In this document: positions 10,527 through 22,092 of the stretch, in pieces
Layout: the number at the start of each line of letters is the position of its first letter
Numbering within the stretch: position 1 is the first letter of the stretch
DNA from: Achatina immaculata
Taxonomy: Eukaryota; Mollusca; Gastropoda; Stylommatophora; Achatinidae
Direction of reading: 5' to 3'
DNA: 64,000 nt
NCBI GenBank assembly: GCA_009760885.1
Contig: CM019701.1
Location: 20,576,630-20,640,629, forward strand
Made by a program: the position numbers and the translations under genes
The notes under the pieces: generated by a model
Database searches by the model: none
The model's input: only the letters and a program-made list of their open reading frames with translations
What the model was told of the DNA's origin: nothing

Positions 10527-11243
10527 ATATATCATCATCATCATCATCATCAGGTGCTGTGCTGACTGGCATTGGCTATTATGCTTCTCTAGAGTACATG
10601 ATCTTTCATATCAGCTCAGTTGGTGATCTCCTCTCACATCATCCTGTCAGACTGTCCAGTATTATTTCTCTTGGTCTTCCTCTTGATTTTCTTCCTTCTA
10701 TTTTTCCTGTTGTTATAATATTTTCAATGCCCCCTCTTCTCATTGTGTGTCCTATGAAAGTACAATGTCTCTCTCTTATTTTTTTGGCAAGATTTTTTGT
10801 CTCTCCAGCTTTTATCATACATTCTTCATTAGTTGTTTTTGCTGTCCAGGGGATTCACAACATTCTTATAATAAACCACATTTCTGCTGCTTCCAATGAT
10901 TTTTGTGAACACCTGCCTATTGTCCATGATTCACTTCCAAATAATAAGATAGATTCAATATAGCATTTTAGGACTTGTTTCCTAACATTCATTGATACGG
11001 ACGTGTTGCATAATATATTTCTCATTCTCTGAAATGCAGTCTTTGTTTGGCCTATTTTGTTCCTAATTTCTGTTCTGCATTTCCCATCTGAAGTTATTAC
11101 TGCTCCGAGGTATTTGAATTTCTGCACCTGCTTTAGAATAGTTCCATTTAATTTTATACTGCATGTTGGTGGATTCTGTTTCCTAGATGTAACCATAGTC
11201 TCTGTCTTTTTTATGTTTAAAGTAAGGCCTTTCTTTTCACTTA
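10527..11243 (-). pseudogene. LINE family E, 3'-end copy
   Basis: Minus-strand, 5'-truncated copy matching 49981-50700. The open piece 10855-11196 encodes QKFKYLGAVITSDGKCRTEI and CYIESILLFGSESWTIG, the post-palm region of the E reverse transcriptase. It ends on the plus strand at 'atatcatcatcatcatca', the family's trinucleotide tail. Confidence 0.75.
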
Positions 11244-11754
11244 ATATATATATATATACAAATACTAATAAAATAATAAAGCTGAGGTAACTAAATTTAA
11301 GAATTAAAAAAATTGAATAGCTTTAATTAGTAATCATGACACAGCAATATGATGTCAAGTTCATCATCATCAGAAAAAGAAAACAGAAAAAAGAATAAAG
11401 AAGCATATATTATAGAAAAAACAAAAGCAAATTCATTTTCTGTGTGGTCTGTGAATGGTCTAACAACAAATCTTGTATAAATTAAGAGGTGAAACATTCT
11501 GATATTGCAAATACTTTAAATAAAACAGTGGAAAATGAAGACATTTTTAATTATGAAGCAATATCTCTAGATTAGGCTTTAGCAGTTATTCAGAACTCTG
11601 TGGTTTCAGCTATTTAGTAATTAAAAGCTAGTTTCAGTGTTTTCAGAAATATCATAACAGACACAAATGCAAGTGCTTTGTTTTGGATGTGTACAATAAT
11701 TGTTATTTATATCAGTTATTTATATCTGAGAATTTTAATATATCCTTATACTCT
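11244..11754. other. Unassigned AT-rich intronic sequence
   Basis: No coding or repeat identity recognised apart from a short (TA)n run at 11240-11256. Confidence 0.4.
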
Positions 11755-11972
11755 CATGGCTAAGGTTGGGGGGTTTGAATCTGCCCAGAGTCATTCTAGT
11801 CACCCAGCTGTAGAAATGAGTACCTGACTTCTTCTGGGGTTGGGGAAGGAAAGGCGGCCAGGCGTGATACTGACCATATCACCCTCTAGTGTGCTGACAG
11901 GTCAAGAAAAATGTGGGCACTAACACCATATCCCTATGTGGCTCTAAGGCATGACAGCTTTACCTTTATTAT
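11755..11972 (+). mobile_element. SINE family 1, 5'-truncated copy
   Basis: Matches the 3' two thirds of the SINE at 48134-48390 ('cccagctgtagaaatgagta', 'gcgtgatactgaccatatca', 'ggctctaaggcatgacag'). A pol III B-box-like 'ggtttgaatc' remains near 11772, but the A box has been lost. Confidence 0.65.
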
Positions 11973-12923
11973 AAATACTAAATGTCTTCTTAAAAATGGT
12001 TTTAATAGCAGGCGTTGCTTCTCTCTTTCTCTCTCTCTACTTTTCACATTTGTTGTCTTGGCACTAACCTCCTCTTTCTCCTAATAATTCAATATAATAT
12101 CAGTTTCTTTTTAAGGCTCAGACTGCTATTGAGTGCCTCTTCTGTAATGTCTTCATGTCTCCCATTCATTCCTTCCTGTTTTATGGGTATTATTCTTCAG
12201 TCATCTCAATTATTTTCAGCCATTTTCACATTCTTGTTCTTTTCTTAATAAACCTGTTATCCCCATTTGTGTTTTATGGCAGATTTCTGCACAACTCCTT
12301 CCTTTTCTTTATTGTACCAATATATCAGACAATAGTCTTCACACTGAAAATGAAATGAACTTGCATAGTGAATTCAATCTGCATGTTGTGGTGTTCTGTC
12401 TTGCCTGAGAGTTTACTTGTGTAAAACATTTTCAGGGAGATCACTGGCCAAGGTGCTGAGCTACAGTAGATAAATGTACTTATTTGTGTTGTGTGATTAA
12501 ATAATCAGGTTTTTCTTCCAATATGTGTCAATGTTTGAACTATTTTAGTTACATGCGATCATCTCTGATCATCAAATGATGATAAAAATGTGACTATGGT
12601 GTAGAATATGTGTCAGTCCCTACACTTTCAGTATTAATTACAAATAAGCAAATAAACAATAAAAAATGTCACTTGTCTCAGTTTTAGATTTGGGCTATTA
12701 AGTTACATACAAGTATCATGCATTTATCAGCTGTTATTTTGGTAGGCTAATAAAAATAATAACCATTTCATTATTTAGCCTTTTTCAGGGGATTAAAATT
12801 AGTTTGGATTATCATTTAAGGATCTTTTCTTTCTTATTTGTTTCTGTCAAAACTGACAATAATATAAAACCTAGACAGCAAAATCTGATCAATTCACAAC
12901 CAAGACAAGTGAAAGTGACTTGC
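11973..12923. other. Intron 8 of the doublecortin gene (part), no features seen
   Basis: AT-rich sequence with short accidental open frames (12015-12358). No repeat family was recognised. With the GC-type donor at 12923 it forms the 5' part of intron 8. Confidence 0.4.
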
Positions 12924-13066
12924 TGAATGACTGATATATGGAAGATGCAGCTTTATAGTTTGACAAGTCACCTCTGTCCAAGTCAACTTCATCAATCCAT
13001 TCAGAACCCCTGGTGTGTTGTACTGGTCGACAAGGGAAAATTCTGTCATCTTGAGGTGTTCTTCGT
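12924..13066 (-). CDS. Doublecortin-domain gene, exon 8
   Basis: The acceptor is TTTTTTGTTTAG|A. The exon completes the AG left by exon 7 as an Arg codon and encodes RRTPQDDRIFPCRPVQHTRG, then SEWIDEVDLDRGDLSNYKAA, a hydrophilic linker with no known domain. The reading frame meets a stop (TGA) shortly after the exon if it is not spliced. The best donor in frame is a GC site, TTCA|GCAAGT, ending the exon in phase 1 at 12924; exon 9 supplies the remaining AT. Without that splice this would be an alternative last exon. Intron 7, upstream, is 13.6 kb and holds the Polinton and LINEs A, F and K. Confidence 0.65.
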
Positions 13067-13124
13067 CTAAACAAAAAAATTACACGTTGAGTTTAATTAG
13101 AACAACTTTTGTTTCTGTATTAAT

Positions 13125-14150
13125 AGTATACAGAATGAGGGTTAAGAACCACCTGCCCTGGAGCCCTTTTCACCCCTAAAAATGCCCTAGCTGACCCCTA
13201 CTCCTGCAGAGGCTTGAGTACAAAATATCACATTGGCACACTCTGGACCAGCTACCATGTTCTGCCAAATTAGTTCCTCTGGCGGGACCCCAAAATTGCT
13301 CTGCTGAATCAACCCTCTTTCTCAAATACAAATGGAGAGCAGAGGGATAGCCCGACCACCTACCCAAATGGGCCTCAACTAATGTTCTGCCGAGGTTTCA
13401 GCACACTTGTCCACCTTAGGTTACTACTACAAAACACTGCTTACAAGATAGGACCCCTCGATCCCCACAGGGCCCCAACCTATCTTTTGTCACTCTTCAT
13501 TATTACTGCCCAACCCAAGCTCTATCAAACAGGTTTCCTTTTAGATATTCCCACAGACATTGGATATATAGAATCAGAGACGCAATGAAGTTTGGTAAAA
13601 ATACATGTCAGTTTCTTACCTTGAGCTCTACCAAGCTCTATGCCCGGGGCTGTATTGGGGAATACTGTTACGTTCACCTGGCCTGGTTGAAATATGATCG
13701 TGTACAAAGTCTTGCTACGTTTGCGGTGATGGGGTAACTAACCAGCTATCTCTTTTGCAAGAGGTATGGTTATAAAAATGAGAAAACAAAATTATGCCAC
13801 CGACAGCAGAGGGCCGCGGAAAAGAAAAATCTGCTCAGCTGACAGCCACTGAAATTTTTATATAGAGATGCATTGACTACGAGTATACATAACTCAGCAT
13901 AGCGAGCTGTTGGCTGAGATGGAAATACTAGAGCCGGTCCAGAAGATTGTTCACAGCATCCTGGATGAGCTCATTTCAGAAGCAGTAAAAAGAAGCTTTC
14001 TTAAGCCCATAAAGTAAGAGATCACAGTTTCGTAGGATCAGACCTCGAAAAAATTGTAGACAAAGCACTTTTAGACGTCAGAGAAAGAAAAATCACAAGA
14101 GAATTACCTGAGATTCGAATCACAGACTATGGTAGGACGAACAGGCCTCT
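13125..14150 (+). repeat. Polinton left terminal inverted repeat
   Basis: Matches the complement of the right arm in ordered blocks: 'cacctgccctggagccc', 'ttttcacccctaaaaa', 'caaaacactgcttacaag', and the inner block 'gacaaagcacttttagac' through 'aatcacaagagaattacct' (14058-14107). Similarity is patchy because of divergence and indels. Confidence 0.65.
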
Positions 14151-14439
14151 TGCCACGTGAGAACTGCGTATCAACGAGCTTCTGTATCTAGTACCCCCCA
14201 AAAAAGGTGTTCGAAAGCGAAGTCATTAGTACCTGATCAGTCGAAACGAAGATCGCGACACTCGGAAAGAAACGAGGCCATAACACATAAATTCCGTAGC
14301 TTAGATTCAATCTCTCGCAGGTACCAACTTTTAGACAAACATACACGCACAATCTCCTGCCATGTCTAATGCATACTTGACAACAACAATGCTGAAACTA
14401 ACTTCTAACTTTATGTAAAAAGTATTCGTTCTTTCGTTC

Positions 14440-16300
14440 AGAAAGCCTGAAGACATGCCCAGGATCAATCTGCTGCTAAAAGAGAAAGCAGGCAAGTTCT
14501 ACTACACTTGGGACTTGAACTGACTGTTGTATGACCAGTCCAAGCGCATACAGCGCAAAAACTTCTGCGAGCGCTGCCTTCATCGTAGCTACATCAGATA
14601 AGATCAACCAGAGCCTCACAAGCCTGAATACCGTGGCATAGGCCAAACGCTGTCAAAGAGAACAATCTGGTTTTGCAGAACTAGCACAAGCAACTGCCCG
14701 CACCCTACGTCATCTATGCTGACTTTGAGGCACTGAGCATCAAGTTCCTGAGCTTGACCCCAACAAAAGCAACACCCAGACGATGCAGCAGCACGTAGCA
14801 TGCGGCTACTGCTACGTGATGGTCTGCAGTGATGGCATGCTTGTAGTATACCGAGGTCCCAACACTGAAGAACACTTTATAAGAGCGCTTCAGGAAAAGG
14901 AGTGTGAGATCAAGGCGGTGTCGGCCAACCCAAGACCCATGCGTATGACCAATGAAAACTGTCAGGCCTACAACATAGACACCACTGCTAGATGGTGACT
15001 CTATTCGCGACAGCTGTCACATCACTATTAAGTACTGAGGCGCCGCCCACAATGCATGCAATCTAAAAACTGAAACTGAGCCGAAAAATGATTGTTCCAA
15101 TCGTCTTCCACAATCTTCGGTGCTATGACTCCCACTTCCTAATGCAGACTATCTCATAGGTGGATGGTAGGGTGACCCGCATTCTGAACAACACAGAGAA
15201 GTACATCTCCCTAGGGCAGCTGCGGTTCATCGGCAGTATCCAGTTTCTCTCAGCCTCTCTTGCCATGTTGGTGTCGCCCAACCAACCCGAGGCCTTCCAG
15301 ATTACAGCCTGCTATGAACCTCAGAGACGAGAGCTGCTCCTACGCAAGGGCGTCTGCCCATATATGGACTCCTGGGAGCGGTTTGCAGAGCCCCAACTCC
15401 CTCCAAAGGAAGCCTTCTACAGCAAGCTCTATGGCGAATACATATCCAAGGACGACTACGCCCACGCACAAAAGGTCTGGAAGATCTTCAGTTGCTACGA
15501 TATATTGGATTGTTAAGATCTCTACCTCCACGAGGATGTCTTACTCCTGGCGGATGTATATGAGACTGTCCGGAAGACAAGCATGAGGCAATACGGTCCG
15601 GTCTTAATCCTGCCACTACTACACCAGCCCCGATTTCTTCATTACTTAAGAAAATAAGTACAGAGCTCGAACTGCCCACAGACTATGACCAGCATCTCTT
15701 CATTGAGTAGAGAGTTAGTAGCTCTCTACCCAAAAGTAGAGAGCTACGACACTTCCAACTCAAACAGCTATATCCTCTACCTAGATTCAAACAACCTCTA
15801 AAGCTGGGCAATGAACCATCCGTTATCTGCTGGTGGCTTCAAGTTGGTAGATGATGTGCTGACACTTCGAAATGTCATAGAAGAGCATTCGACAGACAGT
15901 CCAAATGGCTACATTCTTGAGGTGGACCTGGAATACCCAGAAAAACTTCACGAGACCCACAATGCACACCCACTAGCGCCAGAATGCATGGTTGTCCAGA
16001 TAAGAGTGGATGGCGGAATACCAGGAAAGCCTCATTGGCGAAGGGGTAGTGCCTACCAAGGTTGAAAAGCTGGTCCCCAGCCTACGCAACAAGGAAAGTC
16101 ATGTGCTTCATTACTGCAACCTTCAGCTTACCTATCCCTTGACATGCGTCTTTCAAAGATTCACCAGGCACCAGAGTTTAAGCAGAGCCCATGGATAAAT
16201 CCTACATGCAGATGAACACCGACTATGGAAGAGGGCAACCATCTACTTTGAGAAGAGGTTATATAAGTTTATTAACTCTACAGTATTAGGAGGTCCGGAG
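14440..16300 (+). pseudogene. Protein-primed DNA polymerase B remnant (Polinton)
   Basis: Decayed plus-strand gene. In order: a Cys-rich segment (NFCERCLH) near 14560; the exonuclease Exo I region YADFEALS near 14715; an Exo II region VFHNLRCYDSHFLMQT near 15105; a long open stretch at 15160-15516 with KEAFYSKLYGEYISKDDYAH; the Exo III-like LYLHEDVLLLADVYE near 15520; the polymerase motif A region LYLDSNNL near 15775; then SLRNKESHVLHYCNLQ. It stops near the motif B region (LYKFINST, about 16260), so the C-terminal half is missing. Multiple stop codons and frameshifts make it nonfunctional. The family replicates Polinton or adintovirus-like DNA. Confidence 0.8.
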
Positions 16301-16640
16301 GATAAGATAAGCAACAAAAGAACAAAATATGAAATGTAGCACACAAAAACAATTGTTCAGAAAATGGGATGAAGTAAGTATGGAATATAGGACATAGAAA
16401 TAAAGGTTTAGAGTAGAGGAAGTGATTATTGTAACAAGGATTGATGGAAAAAAATACCATGGAAGATTGACGAAAAAAAAGAGGATTAGAGTAATTGTCA
16501 AGAAGGAAGTGAGTAGTTTCTAAGGATGTGGTAGCTAGATCTTTGACTGTCAGCGTATAGGTCCAAATAGAATGTGTGTAGGGTCTTCATCCGAGATAAC
16601 TCATGGCGGACTGTTCACAGGATAGTTACTTTTTTCATAT
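16301..16640. other. Polinton interior, unassigned
   Basis: AT-rich stretch between the polymerase remnant and the right inverted repeat. No open frame of note and no motif recognised. Confidence 0.4.
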
Positions 16641-16649
16641 AAGAGAATT

Positions 16650-16716
16650 ACAAGAGAATTACCTAGTTGCTCGTTCTACCGGAGTCCGTGGTTCGAATTC
16701 CAGGTAATTCTCTTGT
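16650..16716. repeat. Perfect 15-bp hairpin at the inner end of the right Polinton repeat
   Basis: ACAAGAGAATTACCT (16650-16664) and its exact complement AGGTAATTCTCTTGT (16702-16716) flank a 37-base loop. The arm sequence is the same block found at the inner end of the left repeat (near 14095). Confidence 0.7.
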
Positions 16717-17306
16717 GATTTTTCTTTCTCTCACGTCTAAAAGTGCTTTGTCTACGAATTTTTGTAGGTCTAATCCTACGAAACTATGTTTTGTTACGTG
16801 AAAGTAAACAACTGACCATTTCGAGAAATTCGATCGCTCTGATCACACGCAGTCCGTTTTGCAGAAACTGGACCGAGTTTCTTCTCGCTGACTGAGTAGA
16901 TCAAACTGACACAATTACCCGGCACAGCCAGAAATTTTTTTCGTCACGAATGAAACTCGATGCTACATCAGCTGTAGGAAAACCTAGATATATATACTGC
17001 AAAATGTGGGTAGCATTAACCTTTCATTTTATCTCTGATATATATTCATTAGTGGTATATGGGAGCACCTGTCGGCCGGTCCTGTCTTGTAAACAGTGTT
17101 TTACAGTAATGGTTATGTGTGCCAGAAATTGGTAGATTTGACAGAACTTGGGTTGGGCCCCGCCAGATGGGTAGGGGCGAACTCATGGTGGTGTACTGAT
17201 GTGATATTTTTTTATTCAAGCCTCCGCAGGAGCAGGGTCGCTTAGGGGCTTTTTAGGGGTGAAAAGGCTCCAGGGCGGGTGATCTAGAACCCCCACTCTG
17301 TATACT
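16680..17306 (-). repeat. Polinton right terminal inverted repeat
   Basis: Complement of the left arm. The terminal about 110 bp and the inner about 110 bp match best, and the middle is diverged by indels, including AT-rich insertions near 16960-17060. Confidence 0.65.
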
Positions 17307-17834
17307 ACTGTATTTATATGTCATAAAATGTGTACGTGTATCAGAAGTGTACTGAATGCAAATATCTAAATTGTTAGATAGCTGATTAAGGCTTTAAATA
17401 TCCCCCTTTTATGGAACAGACTGCTCATCTCTGACATGAAATCAGCATTGTAGATACAGTTTCATTATATCAGTCTGTGGTCCCTACAGAATCTCTAAAA
17501 TTCTCCCATGGGGATAGGAATTCTCCACTGGATGTCTTGACTGACTGAAATGAGCATATGCCAGTTTTTTAAAATAAATAACAACAAATTAATACTCCTC
17601 ATTCTGTTTCAGGAATATCAATTGCTTAGTTTGTTCTGGCAAATATTAACTCTTCTTGTTTCATTATTTTCAATGATGAACAGTTTCCCAATAGCTACCT
17701 AGTACCGCAAAATAGACTATGACTGCTTTAAAGCAGCATCACAAAGTTCACCAAGCCTACAAAATATCAGATGTCTATAGCTTGAACTTGTTTTTATTAT
17801 TATCAGAATTTTTGGCTTTTTAATTCAATCAGTT
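17307..17834. other. Unassigned intronic sequence
   Basis: No gene or repeat identity recognised. Confidence 0.4.
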
Positions 17835-17953
17835 AAGTGCAGTGCCGCGTGGCGTAGGCAATCATTTCTCTCTACAATTTCCTGTCTTTAGACACGATTA
17901 TGAGATCCACCGGTGACTTTCTTCCTAGCCACACTAACAGCCCATCCAGTAAC

Positions 17954-17986
<33 letters not shown>

Positions 17987-20605
17987 CCTCTGTCTCTTCT
18001 TCGCTCAATTTTTCCAGTTACCACAGTGTGTTCCAATTTTCATGTTCTCAGAAAATGTCCTATAAATCTCGCTTGTCTGCCTCTGATCTTTGCTGTAATT
18101 TGCCTTTTAGCTCCAGCCTATTTTAAGACTTCTTCGTTGGTTTTCTTAGCTGTCCATGGTACCTTCAACATCCTTCTTTTGAACCACATTTCCATGGCCT
18201 CAATTTCTCTCTGTACTCTCTTACTCATGGACCATGCTTCACATCCATAAAACAAAATTGGCTCAATGTAACATTTAAGTACTCGGAATCTTGTTTCCAT
18301 TGATATGGATCTGTTGCACAAGATATTTCTCATTTTCTGGAATGCTGACTTGGCTTGAGCACATCTGCTTTTTTATTTCGTTGTGACATTTCCCATCAGC
18401 TGTTATAATTGTTCATAAGTACTTGAATCTATCAGCTTGTTTCAGTAATGGTAATGCTACATTTTGGTAGTATTCTTTTATTTGAGATGACTTCAGTCTT
18501 CTTTTTATTCATGCTGAGACCTTTACTTTTACTTTCACGAACCATGATGTCCAGAAGAGCATGTAGCTCCTCTTCACTTTTAGCAATCAGGACTGTCGTC
18601 TGCAAATCTTAAGTTGTTAAAGTTGTACAGCCAACTGATATTCCTGGCAAGCTCTCTATATTTCTCATTATGTTTTCACTGTACAAGGAGAAGAGATCAG
18701 GAGATAGAACATACTCTTGTCTCACTCCCAATTTTATGTCTTGGAATGCTCCTATTTGGTTCTCAATCTTCATTGCTGCTGATTGCTGCCAGTATATGTT
18801 TTTAATAAGCTTCAGATCTTTCCCATCTATGTTGATGTCTTCCAGCATTCGTATAATTTCTATGTCTCTCTTTATCGCATCATAGTAGTCTATGAAGCAC
18901 AAGTATAAGTCCGTCTTTACTTCTATTGATCTTTCAATCAATGTTCTCAATATATATGGCATTACTTGTGCCTTTTCCTTTGACGAAGCCACACTGTTCT
19001 TCAGCGATTTCTGGTTTTATGTTGCCCCTGATTCTTTTCATGTCAATATGAAGTAGGAATTTGGTAACATGGCTCATAAGACTAATGGTTCGATGGTCTT
19101 CACATTCAAATGCACCTTGTTTTTTTTGGTAGGGCAATGAAAACTGATTGCAGAAGGTCTGATGGGACACAGTTACTGTTATAGATGTCATTCAGCAATC
19201 GTGTAATTATTTATATGCCAAGCTTTCCTAATGCTTCCAATTCTTCGTTGGTGATTTTATCTGGTCCTGATGCTGTGTTGTTCTTCATGTGTTTGATGGC
19301 TTCTTCCACTTCTGCTTTTAATATGTGAGGTCTTTCATTATTATTCATATATCTATTTCGCTTCTATTGTCCTCATAGAGTTGTCTAATGTATTCGCACC
19401 ATCTTGCCATTATTTTATCTCTGTCCATTATTGTATGCTCCTCCTTTGACTTTAGGCAACCAGTCTTGTGACATGCCCATTGATCTGTTAACTTCTTTAT
19501 TTGTTTGTACATACCTCTTGCGTTTTCATGATGTTGTGTCTCTATTTTGCTACATTTCTTATTTAGCCACTCTTCTTTAGCTTTATTGCATTTGTGTCTT
19601 ATTTCTTTATTTATTTTGTCATATTTATCTTTAATCTTCCTTAAGACTTCTTCTCCAATCCATTAGTTGCAAAATTTCTTCTGTCATCCACCCCTGTTTA
19701 GAGTGTCTTTTATTTGGAGGTAGGATTTCGATAGATATTTGCTGAATAGTCATTAAGCATAATCCATTGTTCATCAGTCGTTTCAATCTTCCCTATAGCA
19801 TCATATATATATTATGTACTATGGCCCTATATTGTTCTTGAATTGCTTTATCTTTCTGTAACAGCTCTCTTTCTAGTTCTTTGTTTTTAGCTGCTACTTT
19901 TAATCTCTTTAGCCTGATTCTCACTTTTCCTACAACTGGGATGTGATCACTGTTGCAGTCTGCGCTTGGTCTTGTTTTCACAGATATCAGTGAGTTCTCG
20001 AATCTTCTGTTGATCATAATGTAATTTATCTGGTTATGTATGTTATTATTTAGGCTTTTCCATGTCCATAGTCGCCTTGGGTGTTGTTGAAACCAAGTAT
20101 TTCCTATTATCATTTTACTCTTTTCTGCCCACTCAATCAACATCTCTCCTCTTGTATTTCTGATACATAGTCCATACTTGCCACTAGCTTCATTGTCTTG
20201 TTCAGTCCCTACTTTCACGTTTAACTCACCTAGCACAAAATTTACTTCCCATGGTTTGCACTGTTGCACTGCCATGTCCAGATTGTTGTAAAATTCTTTT
20301 ATCTCATCATCAGAGCTTTCTGAAGTTGGTGCGTATACTTGAATGAGATTTGTGTCCATTGGATGACCCTGTAATTTAACCATTAACACTGTCTGATATA
20401 CACCAGAAGACTTTCACAGTTCTTCCTGTCTTCTTATCCAATATTATGCCAACTCCATTTCTATGCTGGGTTCCCCCGGAATATATTATTTTGAAGTCTT
20501 TATGATCTCTGCTTCCCGCTCCAGTCCATCTCATTTCACATAAACCAAGGATGTTAATTTTCATTTCTTGTTCGATGTTTTCCAGTTTCCAAGTTCTGTT
20601 GGCTT
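17835..20605 (-). pseudogene. LINE family F, copy 1 (endonuclease and reverse transcriptase)
   Basis: Nearly complete but broken minus-strand element. From the 5' end down: endonuclease MKINILGLCEMRWTGAG (20564); VQVYAPTSESSDDEI and the catalytic-loop equivalent VLGELNVKVG (20389-19793), where GDFN has become GELN; the SDH segment ADCNSDHIPVVGKVRIR; linker; the RT entry MSHVTKFLLHIDMKRIRGNI with EEQCGFVKGKGT; then RT palm pieces LGVRQEYVLSPDLFSLYSEN at 18992-18609. The active-site stretch and C-terminal region follow near 18600-18120 (CYIEPILFYGCEAWSMSKR). A (TC)n run at 17957-17981 lies near the 3' end. Frameshifts and stops occur. The 5' end is truncated in the early endonuclease. Confidence 0.8.
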
Positions 20606-20639
20606 TTTAATTAATTAATTAAAATTACTTAATCTGTAA

Positions 20640-22080
20640 TATTATATATATATAAGTTTAACAAGATTTGGAAAGAAGAAAAGGTCCCTTCTAATTGGAA
20701 GAAGGGAATCATTGTGAAAATACCAAAAAAGGGCAACCTTAGTGACTGTAACAACTGGAGAGGAGTAACCTTAATATCAGTTGTGTCAAAAGTATTTTGC
20801 AAGGTCATTTTGAATAGACTCAAAGATATAGTGGATACTGCAATGAGAGAAGAACAAGCAGGATTTCGAAAAGGGAGAAGCTGTCTCGACCAGATCTTTA
20901 CTCTCAGAATAATACTTGAAGAACATATTGAAAAGCAGAAACCATTAATACTGAATTTCATAGATTTTAAGAAGGCATTTGATAGCATACACAGAGATTC
21001 ATTATGGAGAATTTTATGTCTATATGGAATACCATCTAAAATTGTCAACATCATTAAGGACTTATACAATGGATATGGTTGTGCAGTCAAGACAGAAGAA
21101 GGGATGAGTGAATGGTTCCAGATTGAAACAGGCGTGAAACAAGGATGTATACTGTCTCCTTTACTTTTTGGGATTACAATAGACTTCATAATGAAAAAAT
21201 GCTGCACAGGTAACACAGGTATTGACTGGGTACATGGGACCCAACTAGAAGATCTTGATTTTGCTGATGACATAACTCTTATCAGTAATAATGTGAATTC
21301 CATGCAAGAAAAAACAGATAGCCTATCTTCACTGGCTAGCAAAATAGGACTTGAAATTAACAAGGACAAAACAAAAATAATGAAAATTCCCATCAATCAA
21401 AATGGAAAAATACACATAGAAGGGACAGATATTGAAGAAGTCAATCAATTTGCATACCTTGGCAGCTACATAGACCAGGATGGTGACACTAGAAAGGAAG
21501 TTAGGATCAGAATTGCAAAAGCAGCATCAATCTTCAAGAATCTTGAGAACATATGGAATTCAAAAGTTATAAGCACAAAAACCAAGTTAAGACTATTCAA
21601 TTCAAATGTAATATCCACCCTCATTTATGCATGCGAAAGCTGGAAAACAACTAAAGAAATAGAAAAGAAATTAGACTCTTTTGAAAATAAATGCCTAAGG
21701 AAAATACTCGGCATCAAGTGGAATGAATTCAAGAACAATGCAGAGATAAGACAGATGACTGAACAACAACCAGTCTCACGGGTGATCAGGAAAAGGAGAT
21801 GGACATATGTTGGCCACTTGATGAGAAGAAATGAGCAGAGAATCCCAAAACAAGCTATCAAGTGGAACACAACAGGCCGAAGAAAAAGGGGCAGACCGCG
21901 TGAAACTCTGAAGAGAACATTATTAAGAGAGGCCAAGTTAACAGGCATAAAATCCTTTGATGAGGTTGAAAGACTCGCCGAAGACAGGAAAAATTGGCGA
22001 ACTACTTTGCGAGCCCTATGTGACGTCTAACGGCACGGGAAGGATATAAGATATAAGATATATATATATTTATTTATTAC
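20640..22080 (+). mobile_element. LINE family A, 5'-truncated copy with open RT
   Basis: Starts inside the linker after an AT run and ends in (GATATAA)n-like repeats followed by AT-rich sequence, the same 3' signature as at 2520-2545 and 47698. It lacks the endonuclease half, so it cannot retrotranspose alone. It sits head-to-head with LINE F copy 1. Confidence 0.8.
20714..22030 (+). CDS. Reverse transcriptase of LINE family A (438 codons open)
   Basis: The longest open frame in the window. Reverse-transcriptase blocks are in order: KGNLSDCNNWRGVTLISVVS (block 1); EEQAGFRKGRSCLDQIFTLR (block 2); the catalytic-Asp block FIDFKKAFDSIHRDSLW; TGVKQGCILSPLLFGITIDF; the active site LEDLDFADDITLIS with both Asp residues present; then KTKIMK and NQFAYLGSYI. 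The C-terminal region has ACESWKTTKE and VGHLMRRNEQRIP. The Met start is only the first Met in a truncated polyprotein; the open frame should extend from an absent endonuclease. An intact RT suggests a relatively recent insertion. It copies LINE RNA at nicked target DNA; here it is probably untranslated. Confidence 0.9.
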   Translation: MKIPKKGNLSDCNNWRGVTLISVVSKVFCKVILNRLKDIVDTAMREEQAGFRKGRSCLDQIFTLRIILEEHIEKQKPLILNFIDFKKAFDSIHRDSLWRILCLYGIPSKIVNIIKDLYNGYGCAVKTEEGMSEWFQIETGVKQGCILSPLLFGITIDFIMKKCCTGNTGIDWVHGTQLEDLDFADDITLISNNVNSMQEKTDSLSSLASKIGLEINKDKTKIMKIPINQNGKIHIEGTDIEEVNQFAYLGSYIDQDGDTRKEVRIRIAKAASIFKNLENIWNSKVISTKTKLRLFNSNVISTLIYACESWKTTKEIEKKLDSFENKCLRKILGIKWNEFKNNAEIRQMTEQQPVSRVIRKRRWTYVGHLMRRNEQRIPKQAIKWNTTGRRKRGRPRETLKRTLLREAKLTGIKSFDEVERLAEDRKNWRTTLRALCDV

Positions 22081-22092
22081 AGATTATATAGG

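Larger units (their letters stand above)
13125..17306 (+). mobile_element. Deleted Polinton/Maverick-type element
   Basis: A 4.2-kb unit bounded by long, diverged terminal inverted repeats. The termini read AGTATACAGAATGAGGGTT on the left and the complement of AGTATACAGAGTGGGGGTT on the right. A possible 6-bp target duplication CTGTAT is at 13115-13120 and 17308-17313, although a few bases separate it from the left terminus. The interior keeps only the remains of a protein-primed family B DNA polymerase; no integrase, protease, ATPase or capsid gene was seen. Complete Polintons are usually 15-20 kb, so this is a strongly reduced copy. Confidence 0.7.

Noticed and set aside
16665..16702. A tRNA-like B box (GGTTCGAATTCC) inside the Polinton
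   Set aside because: The same positions in the left inverted repeat read 'attcgaatcacagac', so the match is part of the Polinton repeat and not a tRNA or SINE.
20629..21396. A 255-codon open frame on the minus strand
   Set aside because: Exact antisense of the open LINE A reverse transcriptase.
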